Source: JAAZNO01 sp964508025
GTDB taxonomy: Bacteria; Chloroflexota; Anaerolineae; B4-G1; SLSP01
Assembly: GCA_964508025.1 (NCBI GenBank)
Contig: CAZDSF010000008.1
Span: 19,466-83,465 of the forward strand
Direction: 5' to 3'
DNA: 64,000 bases
A program made the position numbers and the translations under genes. This document shows, piece by piece, positions 49,338-57,956 of the stretch; positions within the stretch are counted from its first letter, which is position 1; each line of letters begins with the position of its first letter. Under the pieces are notes generated by a model. That model was not told the origin of the DNA. It was given only the letters and a program-made list of their open reading frames with translations, and did not search any database.

Positions 49338-50375
49338 GTGGAGGGAAACGGTATTCACGCATCGAAAACGGCTCCCGGCGCCGGATGGCTGCGGGTAGCG
49401 CGCTGGCTGCTGGCACTTGTGGTCGCCGCGCTCTCAATCTGGTGGCTATTGACCCGTGATCTGGATTGGCGCGAGGTCATGGCGGCGCTCCGCACGGCCA
49501 ATTATGGCTGGGTATTGCTCGGCGTGGGGGCGGTGATAGGGACGGCATTGGCGCGGGCGCAGCGGTGGCGGTTGCTGCTGTGGCAGGCAGATGTGGGGCT
49601 GAAAGCCGCGTTGACGGGGCTGTTGGTGGGGCAGGTTGGCAATATGATTGTGCCTCGCGGCGGCGATGTGGTGCGGGCGGTGTGGATCGCCCCGGAGAAG
49701 CGCACCGGCGCGCCGGAGGCGCTGGGAGCTATCGTGGTGGAGAAATTCGCCGATCTGTTGGCGCTGTTTGGTTGCGGCTTATTGCTCTTGTTATGGGGCC
49801 CTTCCCCGGACTGGTTAACGCGCTCGACGGAACGGCTGGCTGTTGTGTTGGCGGTGGGGTTGCTAGGGTTGCTGGTGATCTTCTATTGGCGCCCGACGTT
49901 GTTGGAACGTATCGCGGGGAAGCTTGCGGCGCCGCTGGGCGCTTGGGGCCACAAGGGGCTACACCTGGCTCGCCGAATGGGGCGCGGATTGGCCTCGGTG
50001 CGCCAACCGGCAATCGTTGCGCAGGTGTTAGTGTGGACGGTGTTCTACTGGGGGCTGGGCATTGCTACGAATTGGTTGGTGTTGCAGGCTTTCGATGCGC
50101 CGAATAGTTTTGGCATTCCGGCGCTGTCTACCGCGGTGTTGCTGATGGTGGCGCTGATGGCGGGCGCAGCGATTCCCGTGCCCGTTGGTCTGGGGGTGTT
50201 CGAAGGAATCTGTGTGGCGGTGTTGACTGCGGCGGGCATTTCGCCGGATGTGGCGTTAGCGGCGGGAGTGGTGCTGCATGTGACGGTGATGGGGCCGCCG
50301 GTACTCCTGGCGCTGCTGCTGGCGCTGCTTTCGGGACGCAATCTCTATAGAAGGACGGCGCATGAAAGAGCCTGA
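49338..50375 (+). CDS. LPG_synthase_TM-type (UPF0104) membrane protein
   Basis: The 345-residue protein has about eight membrane segments and the family marks RAQRWRLLLW near residue 73, GQVGNMIVPRGGDVVRA near 98 and IPVPVGLGVFEG near 280. The family includes the transmembrane part of lysylphosphatidylglycerol synthases and putative flippases encoded in glycan clusters. The catalytic aminoacyl-transferase half is absent. The gene starts 9 bases after the glycosidase-like gene (GTG 49,338) and overlaps the GT2 gene by 14 bases. A lipid-linked-sugar flippase role is inference. Confidence 0.8.
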   Translation: MEGNGIHASKTAPGAGWLRVARWLLALVVAALSIWWLLTRDLDWREVMAALRTANYGWVLLGVGAVIGTALARAQRWRLLLWQADVGLKAALTGLLVGQVGNMIVPRGGDVVRAVWIAPEKRTGAPEALGAIVVEKFADLLALFGCGLLLLLWGPSPDWLTRSTERLAVVLAVGLLGLLVIFYWRPTLLERIAGKLAAPLGAWGHKGLHLARRMGRGLASVRQPAIVAQVLVWTVFYWGLGIATNWLVLQAFDAPNSFGIPALSTAVLLMVALMAGAAIPVPVGLGVFEGICVAVLTAAGISPDVALAAGVVLHVTVMGPPVLLALLLALLSGRNLYRRTAHERA

Positions 50376-51348
50376 GATTTCGATCATCATTCCCGCGTAT
50401 CAGGCGGCGGATATTATTGGGGACTGTGTTGCCGCGTTGCATCAACAGACGTTTCCGCGGGCGCGTTATGAGATTTTGGTCGTAGATGACGCTTCGACGG
50501 ATGGGACGGCAGCGGCAGCGCAAGCAGCGGGCGCGGATCGGGTGCTGACGATTGCGCATCAAGGGCCTTCGGGGGCGCGGAATGCCGGCGTCGCGGCGGC
50601 GCGGGGTGGGATTGTGCTGTTCACGGATGCGGACTGTGTTCCCGGCCCGGAGTGGGTGGCGCGCATGGCTGCGCCTTTCGACGATCCGGCGGTGATGGGC
50701 GCCAAGGGCACCTATCGCACCCGGCAACCGGGGCTGATGGCGCATCTGGTGCAGCTGGAATTTGAGATCCGCTACGCGCGCATGGCGCGCTTGCCGCAGA
50801 TTGACTTTGTGGATACCTACGCGGCGGCGTATCGCCGGGCGTTGTTGCAGGCGTGCGGCGGCTTCGATACCGCTTTTCCGATCCCTTCTGCGGAGGATGT
50901 GGAGCTCTCGTTCCGGCTGGCGCGGCAGGGGAATCGTTTTGTCTTTGTTTCTGATGCGTGGGTGTGGCATCGGCATCCCAGCCGGTTGCGCCAGTACCTG
51001 CTGCGCAAGGGACGCTATGGTTACTGGCGCGCGCTGCTCTATCTGCGCTATCCCGACAAAGCCGGCGGCGATGCGCATACGGATCCCATGCTTAAATGGC
51101 AGCTGTTGCTGGCAGCGCTGCTGTTGTTGCTGCTGGCGGGCGGCGCGCTATGGTCGCCGCTCTGGATTGGCGCGCTGGCGGCGTTGCTGGGTTTTCTGCT
51201 CACCACGCTTCCTTTTGTGCGCTGGGCCTGGACGCGGGATCGCGCGGTGGCGCTGGTCTGGCCCTGGGTCACGCTGATACGCTCGGTGGTGCAGGGCGTT
51301 GGGTTGGCCTGGGGACTGTTGCGGCACGGCTTGTTATCCAGAGTATGA
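50362..51348 (+). CDS. GT2-family glycosyltransferase, membrane-associated
   Basis: The GT-A core is clear: ISIIIPAYQAADIIGDCV at residues 6-23, VVDDASTDGT at 41-50 (UDP-sugar), and the metal site TDADCVPGPEW at 89-99. FDTAFPIPSAEDVELSFRL near 175 holds the catalytic ED. Two C-terminal membrane segments (about 250-268 and 272-292) tether it. AAGGA precedes the ATG. It probably adds a sugar to a lipid-linked glycan on the inner face. Its stop overlaps the next start in ATGA. Confidence 0.9.
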   Translation: MKEPEISIIIPAYQAADIIGDCVAALHQQTFPRARYEILVVDDASTDGTAAAAQAAGADRVLTIAHQGPSGARNAGVAAARGGIVLFTDADCVPGPEWVARMAAPFDDPAVMGAKGTYRTRQPGLMAHLVQLEFEIRYARMARLPQIDFVDTYAAAYRRALLQACGGFDTAFPIPSAEDVELSFRLARQGNRFVFVSDAWVWHRHPSRLRQYLLRKGRYGYWRALLYLRYPDKAGGDAHTDPMLKWQLLLAALLLLLLAGGALWSPLWIGALAALLGFLLTTLPFVRWAWTRDRAVALVWPWVTLIRSVVQGVGLAWGLLRHGLLSRV

Positions 51349-52727
51349 TGAGGCGCGGCGAGGCGGCAGCAAGCGGCGCTGTAAGACGAGCGGGTGGGAT
51401 TATCGGCGGGGTCGCCGGAGCCGCGCTGACAGTCTTCATCCTCACGGGGGCGCGGGATCTCACATGGGCGCACTGGGGCGCGGATGGCGGGGATTTTATC
51501 GCGGCGGCGGTCATGGGACGCGCGCCCCATCCGCCGGGATTTCCGGTCTACATGGCGCTGGCGCGGTTGGCGATGCGGTTGCCCTTTGGGACGTCGGCCT
51601 GGCGCATGAATCTGCTCTCGGCAGTGATGGCAGCCGCAACTGTGGGGCTTTTCGCTGCTCTGGTGTTGCGCCGTGGGAAGGATCCCGTTGTTGCCGTTGT
51701 GTCCGCGCTGGCGCTTGCTTTTGCGCCGCTTCTGTGGTCGCAAGCCCTCATCACGGAAGTGTACACCACAGCCGCTTTCTTCGCCGTTCTGACCCTATTC
51801 CTGGCATGGACATTGCCGCGCGAGAATCCAGGCATCTTTGTGGGTGGTCTGGCGTGGGGCTTGGGGCTGGCGGCGCATCCTACGCTGATTTTTCTCGCGC
51901 CGTTGTGGTGGGGGATACCGCGACGCTCCATCCCGGCGTTGGTCGGCGGCGTAGCGATTGCTCTGCTGCCTTATGCGTTGCTGCCGTTATGGGTTTCTGG
52001 GCCGCAGCCGTGGGGGGATTTGCGCACCGTTGCAGGTTGGTGGGAGTTTGTGACAGCGCGCTTGTATTGGGGCTATGCTTTCGCGCTACCGTTGCCGGAT
52101 TGGCCCCGGCGACTGTTGGCATGGGGCGCGTTGCTGGCGCGGCAGTTCACGCCACCGGGCGCGTTGTTGGGGGTGCTGGGTCTTGGGGCTTTGTGGCAGC
52201 AGGAGAAGACGTTGCTATGGCGCACCGGTTTGGCTTTCGGCGCGGCGAGCCTGTATGCCGTTGGTTACAATACCGCCGATTCACTGGTATATCTAGTGGT
52301 GTTTCTGGCGTTGCCGGCGCTGTGGCTGGCAGAGGGGCTGGCATGGCTTGCGCGGCAACCGGGATGGGGGAACGCGCGGTGGGGCGCGGTGGTGCTGCCG
52401 TTGGCGGCATTGCTTTGGCATTGGGGGCCGCTTGACGTGCGCCAGGATGTAGCGGCGCGCCAGTGGTGGGAAGCGGTCATGGCTCAGGCGCCTGCGGAGG
52501 CGGTGCTGGTGACGGCGGAAGATGCGCATACCTTCACGCTCTGGTATGCACAAGAGGTCTTGGGGGTGCGGCCCGACGTCACTGTGGTGGATCGGGATCT
52601 GTGGGCGCAGCCGGGTTATCGTGACTTCATCGCGTCGCAGCGGGGGCAGCCGGCGATATCTCTGGAGGCCCTGGCGGTGGGACGCGCTTTGTGTGATGTG
52701 ACAGCTACAGGAGTGACGTGCCCGTGA
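51345..52727 (+). CDS. DUF2723 GT-C-type membrane glycosyltransferase (O-mannosyltransferase-like)
   Basis: The 460-residue protein starts at ATG 51,345 (ATGA overlap with the GT2 gene). It has about ten membrane segments and the DUF2723 pattern GADGGDFIAAAVMGRAPHPP near residue 45, where the Asp in the first outside loop is the typical GT-C catalytic residue. WSQALITEVYTTAAFF follows near 130. These enzymes transfer sugars from a polyprenyl-phosphate donor on the outer face. The protein ends with a soluble domain. Donor and acceptor are unknown. Confidence 0.82.
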   Translation: MMRRGEAAASGAVRRAGGIIGGVAGAALTVFILTGARDLTWAHWGADGGDFIAAAVMGRAPHPPGFPVYMALARLAMRLPFGTSAWRMNLLSAVMAAATVGLFAALVLRRGKDPVVAVVSALALAFAPLLWSQALITEVYTTAAFFAVLTLFLAWTLPRENPGIFVGGLAWGLGLAAHPTLIFLAPLWWGIPRRSIPALVGGVAIALLPYALLPLWVSGPQPWGDLRTVAGWWEFVTARLYWGYAFALPLPDWPRRLLAWGALLARQFTPPGALLGVLGLGALWQQEKTLLWRTGLAFGAASLYAVGYNTADSLVYLVVFLALPALWLAEGLAWLARQPGWGNARWGAVVLPLAALLWHWGPLDVRQDVAARQWWEAVMAQAPAEAVLVTAEDAHTFTLWYAQEVLGVRPDVTVVDRDLWAQPGYRDFIASQRGQPAISLEALAVGRALCDVTATGVTCP

Positions 52728-54724
52728 GGGCGTCATGGAGGTGCAGGGTGGGGCAATGGGATCGCTGGCGCGAGACGCTGTTGGATCCACGCAATCTCAA
52801 GCGGATTGCGTGGGCTTGTGTGGTGCTGGGCGTACTGCTGGTGGGTGTCTGGGGGGTACAAGTGCTGCGGGCGGCGTGGTCGCTGCAAGCCCGTCTGAAC
52901 GAAGTGGAGGCTCTGATCGAAGGCGATCCTCTGGAGACGCTCAAGGCGGAGCCTCAACGTTTCGAGACGCTGCTCTATGCCTTGCGGCGTGATGTGGTGA
53001 CCTTGCGCTCGGCGCGTGGGTTGACGCCGCTGGGACGGGCTTTCGGCTGGCTGCCCAAGGTCGGCCCGCTGTTGGCGCAGGCGACGCCGCTTCTGGATCT
53101 GGCGGATGGGTTGAGCGAAGCGGGGGTGCTGGCCTGGACGGGCTATCGTCCGCTGCTTGAGGATTGGCAGGCGGGGCGACTTTCAATCGAAGGGCTGGCG
53201 GCGCGGGTGACGGCGGGGACGCCTTACGCAGTGGCGGCGCAGCGTCCGGCGCAACGCGCGCTGGCGGCGCGCCAACAGCTCGATGTCACTGCTTTGCCGT
53301 ATCGCTTCCAGGGGCCGTTGACCCAATTGGATGCCCTGTTGCCTTTGCTGGCGGATGGGCTGATGCTGGCGGAGCACGCGCCGGATTTGTTGGGGATGGC
53401 AGGGCCGCGCACCTACCTGATTCTGGCCTTGAATGAAGATGAGCTCCGTCCTGGCGGTGGATTCATTACCGCGGTTGGAGAGGTGCGCCTCGAATCTGGA
53501 AGGATTGTTGGTCTGGAGTTCCGCGATAGCTATGCGGTGGATGATTTTTCACAACCTTATCCCAGCCCGCCGGAACCGCTACAGCGTTTCATGGGCGTGC
53601 AGCTGTGGGTTTTTCGGGATAGCAACTGGTCGCCGGACTTTCCTACCGCCATGCGGGATGGGCTGCCCCTCTATCGTCCGCAACACGCGCCCACGGTTGA
53701 CGGCGTGATTGCATTGGATCAGCGCGCGGTGCAGCGGCTTGTGGGCGCCTTCAGTCCCCTGACCGTGGCCGGGGTGGATGAAGCCGTAACAGAAGAGAAC
53801 ATCGTGGCGTTTATGCAAGCAGCGTGGGCGCCGGATGATGGGGTGCTTGACCGGGAGTGGTGGCAGCAACGTAAATCGTTCATGGGCGATCTTGCGGCGG
53901 CGGTGCTGGCGCGCGCGGAACGCGGTGATGTGAATTGGCCGCAGCTGTTGCGGGAATTGATGACGGTGCTGAATCAGAAACACATACAGGTCTATTTGGA
54001 AGGCTCAGCAGCGGCAGTTTTGCGGCAACGTGGTTGGGATGGTGCGCTCCGCGAGCCGGCGGGGGATTTGCTGTTGCTGGCCGAGGCGAATGTGGGGTAC
54101 AATAAGGTCACGCCCCGAATCCGCCGCTCGGCGCAGTATGGGGTGGATTTGAGCCTCGCGCCGCCCCGCGCGCAGTTGCAGGTGACGTACACGCACACTG
54201 GCAAGGTTCCTTATCCCTGTACGCCTGAGGTGCGTTATGATCCTGTGTACGAAGCGATGATGAATCGCTGCTATTGGGCTTATGTGCAGGTATTCGCGCC
54301 GGCAGGGATCACCTTGTTGGAAGCGAGCCGCCATCCGATTGCCGCAGAGGCGGTGTGGACGCGGGAGGCGTGGGACGGCGCCCCCATCGTGACCTCCGTC
54401 GCCGACGGATACACACGAGTGGAGCAGGCGTTCTTGCTGGCGCCGGGCGAGACTACGACGCTCGCTTTGGATTACGAACTATTGGTTTCAGTGTTGCAAC
54501 GCGAGGGCCAACAGGTTACGTACCGCTTGGACTTCCAAAAGCAGGCGGGACTGGCCGAGTTGCCGTTCGAGATAACCTTGCGCCTGCCGGAGAATGCGGT
54601 ATTATGGTCAGCGCAGCCGGCGCCGACCGCGACGATGGGCAATGTGCTGTTGTTCAAAGGGCTAATGGTGCAGGATTTGGATTTCCGTGTGCAATACCTT
54701 GAGGGAGAGAGAGCATCGCCATGA
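52718..54724 (+). CDS. DUF4012 membrane-anchored extracellular protein
   Basis: One membrane helix (about residues 28-50) is followed by a helical region and the DUF4012 core, recognised by TYLILALNEDELRPGGGFI near residue 228, then GRIVGLEFRDSYAVDD and DSNWSPDFPTAMRD near 305. A C-terminal beta-rich part (480-668) follows. DUF4012 genes recur in exopolysaccharide clusters of Actinobacteria and Chloroflexota; a role in anchoring glycans to the surface has been suggested by similarity to LytR-type proteins, but this is unproven. The GTG start at 52,718 overlaps the previous stop. Its own stop overlaps the next start in ATGA. Confidence 0.85.
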   Translation: MPVRASWRCRVGQWDRWRETLLDPRNLKRIAWACVVLGVLLVGVWGVQVLRAAWSLQARLNEVEALIEGDPLETLKAEPQRFETLLYALRRDVVTLRSARGLTPLGRAFGWLPKVGPLLAQATPLLDLADGLSEAGVLAWTGYRPLLEDWQAGRLSIEGLAARVTAGTPYAVAAQRPAQRALAARQQLDVTALPYRFQGPLTQLDALLPLLADGLMLAEHAPDLLGMAGPRTYLILALNEDELRPGGGFITAVGEVRLESGRIVGLEFRDSYAVDDFSQPYPSPPEPLQRFMGVQLWVFRDSNWSPDFPTAMRDGLPLYRPQHAPTVDGVIALDQRAVQRLVGAFSPLTVAGVDEAVTEENIVAFMQAAWAPDDGVLDREWWQQRKSFMGDLAAAVLARAERGDVNWPQLLRELMTVLNQKHIQVYLEGSAAAVLRQRGWDGALREPAGDLLLLAEANVGYNKVTPRIRRSAQYGVDLSLAPPRAQLQVTYTHTGKVPYPCTPEVRYDPVYEAMMNRCYWAYVQVFAPAGITLLEASRHPIAAEAVWTREAWDGAPIVTSVADGYTRVEQAFLLAPGETTTLALDYELLVSVLQREGQQVTYRLDFQKQAGLAELPFEITLRLPENAVLWSAQPAPTATMGNVLLFKGLMVQDLDFRVQYLEGERASP

Positions 54725-55287
54725 AGTTGAAGCTGGGTTTGGGATTGGGGCTGTTGGTCGTGTTGTTGTCCTACCTGGCATTGCTGCCGGTGGCCTGGGC
54801 CAGTCCGGGGCAATCTGAAGTGCGGCAGACGGTGCCTACGCCTACGCCTCCCCGAACGCCGGAGCCTGAACCTCCGCCGACGGAGGAGCCGCCTTCGCCA
54901 CCAACGGAGGAGCCGCCTCTGCCGACGCCAACGGGAACGCCGGCGCCCGTCTTGCCGACCGCGACGCCGACGCTTGCGGCAACGGCGGTACCGGCGACAC
55001 CCTCGCCGTCGCCAACGGTTGCATTGCTGACACCAACGCTAACAGTCACGCCGGCGCCTTCTGCGACGCCGACGGTAACGCAACCTGCGCCCACGGCAAC
55101 GCCTGCGGCATCTCCCACGCTCGTTCTTACAACGCCAGCTCCTACGTTACCGGCGCCGGCCGCAACGCCAACGCCGGTACTCCCATCGTCGGAACGTGGC
55201 TTCTCGCCGTTGGTATTTGGGGGTGGGTTCCTTATGCTTCTTGGCCTGGGTGCGTTCTTGCTATCCCGGCGCCGTTCCGATGGGTGA
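54721..55287 (+). CDS. Pro/Thr-rich cell-surface protein with C-terminal anchor
   Basis: The 188-residue protein has a signal peptide (5-27, cleavage near AWA-S), a 120-residue mucin-like stretch of Pro, Thr and Ala (TPTPPRTPEPEPPPTEEP and similar), and a C-terminal membrane helix (about 165-181) ending in RRRSDG, an LPXTG-like layout without the LPXTG. It is probably a heavily glycosylated stalk and so a candidate acceptor for the neighbouring outer-face glycosyltransferases. Overlap with DUF4012 suggests co-expression. Confidence 0.8.
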   Translation: MKLKLGLGLGLLVVLLSYLALLPVAWASPGQSEVRQTVPTPTPPRTPEPEPPPTEEPPSPPTEEPPLPTPTGTPAPVLPTATPTLAATAVPATPSPSPTVALLTPTLTVTPAPSATPTVTQPAPTATPAASPTLVLTTPAPTLPAPAATPTPVLPSSERGFSPLVFGGGFLMLLGLGAFLLSRRRSDG

Positions 55288-55317
55288 GTGCTGTGTTGTT
55301 AAATCCAGAGGTGTGAT

Positions 55318-56379
55318 ATGAGAAAGCATCGTATTGCAGTTGTTGTTTGCTTGTTGCTGGCAATATTGGCGGGAATTCCGGCTGAGAGCACGCTGGCGAA
55401 TGCGGTGACGCCGTTCCTCGCTGAGTATCCTGTGCCTGGTAAGCCGCAAGCTGTCGCCGTCGAGGCGCCGAATCGCGTGTGGTTCACGTTGCCGGAAGCA
55501 AATCTGATTGGACGGCTGGTGGTGACTTCGACCACGCAGTTTGCGGTGACAACGTTCCCCGTACCTACGGCTGCGAGCCAGCCCTACGACTTGAAAGTTG
55601 CAGGTGGCTATGTGTGGTTCACGCAACGCACTGGCAACAAGATCGGGCGGCTACAGCCGACGACGGGCGTGATCACCGAGTATCCTGTTCCCACATCTGG
55701 CAGCGAGCCGACGGGGATCGCGGTCTTGACAGGAGCCTCTGTGACGAACGTATGGTTCACCCAACGCACTGCCAATCAACTGGGACGATTGGTCATCACC
55801 GGCACGACTACCTCTAAGATGTATGAGTACCCGCTGCCGGCGGCGTTCCCCAATGCGTACCCGCAGGATGTGGCAATTTATGGGGCCGATAGCATTTGGT
55901 TTACTGCGCCTGGGGTAGGGCGTGTGGGGGAATTCAAGCCCTCGTTGGTGGGAGGGATGTTCAATCCTTTTGAGATGTTGTTGAGCGGCGGGGAGCCGTG
56001 GTCTATTGCAACGGGCGGCGGCAGCCTGGCGGTCTGGTTCACGGATCGTAGCGGCAATCGGCTCGGCGCTTACTATCCGCAGACGATCTCCAATTTCTTC
56101 TGGTATCCGTTGCCGGCAAATAATAGCAATCCGTATGATGTGGTGGTCAGGCAAGGGCGTATCTGGTTCACACAGGAGACCGGCTGGCGTGTGGGCGAGG
56201 TGAACGCGCAGTCTGGCGCAATCTATGAATATGGCGTTGGCGCCACGTTGCGCGGCCTCGATGTGGATGCTAACGGGCATGTGTGGTTTGCTGAACATGG
56301 CGCAAACAAGATCGGTGAGTGGCGTCCTCCGTATTTCTACCGGGTGATGTTGCCGCTCGTGCTCAGAGCATATCCGTAA
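55318..56379 (+). CDS. secreted Vgb-like (virginiamycin B lyase-type) beta-propeller
   Basis: A signal peptide (6-28) precedes seven or so propeller blades, each with (V/I)WFT plus x(R/N)xGRL, for example YVWFTQRTGNKIGRL near residue 99 and VWFTQRTANQLGRL near 140. This is the SMP-30/Vgb-type fold with the VWFT signature. True streptogramin lyases are cytoplasmic and conserve a catalytic His pair, which I cannot confirm, so the name describes fold only. The C-terminus is RVMLPLVLRAYP. Its place between surface-glycan genes points to carbohydrate or surface binding. Confidence 0.78.
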   Translation: MRKHRIAVVVCLLLAILAGIPAESTLANAVTPFLAEYPVPGKPQAVAVEAPNRVWFTLPEANLIGRLVVTSTTQFAVTTFPVPTAASQPYDLKVAGGYVWFTQRTGNKIGRLQPTTGVITEYPVPTSGSEPTGIAVLTGASVTNVWFTQRTANQLGRLVITGTTTSKMYEYPLPAAFPNAYPQDVAIYGADSIWFTAPGVGRVGEFKPSLVGGMFNPFEMLLSGGEPWSIATGGGSLAVWFTDRSGNRLGAYYPQTISNFFWYPLPANNSNPYDVVVRQGRIWFTQETGWRVGEVNAQSGAIYEYGVGATLRGLDVDANGHVWFAEHGANKIGEWRPPYFYRVMLPLVLRAYP

Positions 56380-56390
56380 TGCCTTTTCAG

Positions 56391-56445
56391 AGGACACGAG
56401 ATTGCAGGTGGGACTGGAGAATACGTTAGCGTTCTCCGGTGTCCT
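56391..56445 (+). terminator. two-level hairpin between the propeller and glycosidase-like genes
   Basis: AGGACAC (56,391-56,397) pairs with GTGTCCT (56,439-56,445) and inside it GGAGAA (56,416-56,421) pairs with TTCTCC (56,432-56,437). There is no U-tract, so it may be an RNA-stability or partial-termination element. Confidence 0.4.
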
Positions 56446-56489
56446 TGTGCATTTCGAAAGACAGTAAGGTGTAGTTTTAGGAGATTGTG

Positions 56490-57956
56490 ATGCGGTTTCT
56501 ATGGCGTGGTTACAAATCGGCTGCTGTGGCTCTGTTCCTCGTGGGATTATGTGTGGCGTTATCGGCGCCGGCGACACCGACAGTAGGGCTGAATGGCATT
56601 CCAATTGAGTCTGAATGGCTGCCGACGGAGATTGAATCTGGGCCGGTTCTGGGGCACAAGTTGTTTCTGCCTTTCATTTTCAAAAATCACGCTCCTACTC
56701 CTCCGGAAACGTTGTTTGGAGTTCAGATGTACGGTTCGTGGGTTACGAATGACAACTCTCTCGGTCTGGCTCGTGTAGCGCGGGTATCATGGATACGCTG
56801 GCCGATCTCCTGGTCGCAAATCGAACCGGTTAATGTCAGCCCGAGTCAGTACAGCTGGGCAGCAACGGATGCGGCGATTGCCAAAGTTATTGCTTCAGGA
56901 CACCGGCCGATTATAACGATTGCGAGCAACCCATCCTGGGCAGCGACTTATGCACAAGGGCCAATAGATAGGGTTAGTCTTTTGGAGTTTGCTGAATTTG
57001 TTGAAGAACTCGTGGAACGCTATGACGGTGATGGCTACTGTGACGCTCCTGGATCACCAGTAGTTCGCTACTGGGAGTTTTACAATGAGCCAGATGCGTA
57101 CAATCGTTGGGCAGCGGAGCAAGGATATGGGGCATATTGGGGAATGCATGGTGACCAATATGCAGAAATGTTATGCGCGGTTTATCCGATGATTAAACAT
57201 GTAAGCCCTGATGCTAAGGTTGTTCTTGGCGGTATTGCTTATGACTCGTTTCTGGATGAGGGAGGGTCATTTTATCGTAGATTTATAGATGATGTGCTGG
57301 ATCATGGCGGTGGGAATTGTTTTGATTATATGAATTTCCACTATTACCCGTCATTTGAGTCGCGTTGGAATGAATACGGTAATGGATTAGTTGGCAAGAC
57401 TAACTATATGCGTAACAAATTGGCCCAATACAATCTATCCAAACCCATGATGGTTACAGAGGCTGGTTGGCATAGTAATTTCTACAACAGTCAATTTCCT
57501 GGATCCCCAGAAATCCAGAGCCGTTATGTAGTTAAGCTCTTTGCTCAGGGTGCTGCAGCGCAATTAAACTCTCTCATTTGGTGGTCCTGGATTGATCCCG
57601 GTTTGCCTTATGGAGAGAATGGCTTGCTAAATCAACAATTCGAACCCAAGCCTTCTTTCACTGCTTACCAATTTGCAGCAGAGAAAATCGGGTTAGCACA
57701 ATTTGATCGCATTGAGCCAACAGCTTCTGGAGTGGAAGGTTACCGTTTCACAGCTATAAATGGTCGAAAGATTTATGTTTTTTGGTCTGGTGATGGGCAA
57801 CCGCGCGCTGTAACAGTATCTGCTACGCAGGCACAATTGAAGAATATGTATGGGCAGCTCGTCCGTATTGTTCGGGATGGAGATGATGGCGTTCTCGATG
57901 GCCGGATTCGGGTGGCGGTGGATGCGAATCCGGTGTATGTGGAGGTAGATTGGTGA
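56490..57956 (+). CDS. secreted GH-A clan glycoside hydrolase (GH39/GH5-like)
   Basis: A signal sequence (9-28) is followed by KLFLPFIFKNH near residue 57 and then a TIM barrel (75-400). The acid/base is in YWEFYNEPDAYNRW near residue 205 and the nucleophile in MMVTEAGWHSN near 325. Both are intact and correctly placed on beta-4 and beta-7. A small beta domain (410-489) ends the protein. It is a retaining glycosidase; the substrate is unknown, and turnover of the locally made glycan is inference. The body of the gene is noticeably more AT-rich than the upstream genes. GGAGA precedes the ATG. Confidence 0.85.
   Translation: MRFLWRGYKSAAVALFLVGLCVALSAPATPTVGLNGIPIESEWLPTEIESGPVLGHKLFLPFIFKNHAPTPPETLFGVQMYGSWVTNDNSLGLARVARVSWIRWPISWSQIEPVNVSPSQYSWAATDAAIAKVIASGHRPIITIASNPSWAATYAQGPIDRVSLLEFAEFVEELVERYDGDGYCDAPGSPVVRYWEFYNEPDAYNRWAAEQGYGAYWGMHGDQYAEMLCAVYPMIKHVSPDAKVVLGGIAYDSFLDEGGSFYRRFIDDVLDHGGGNCFDYMNFHYYPSFESRWNEYGNGLVGKTNYMRNKLAQYNLSKPMMVTEAGWHSNFYNSQFPGSPEIQSRYVVKLFAQGAAAQLNSLIWWSWIDPGLPYGENGLLNQQFEPKPSFTAYQFAAEKIGLAQFDRIEPTASGVEGYRFTAINGRKIYVFWSGDGQPRAVTVSATQAQLKNMYGQLVRIVRDGDDGVLDGRIRVAVDANPVYVEVDW

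Noticed and set aside
54840..55180. A repetitive DNA tract that could be read as a minisatellite.
   Set aside because: It is the coding sequence of a Pro/Thr-rich linker; the repetition follows codon use for Pro, Thr and Ala without a strict period.
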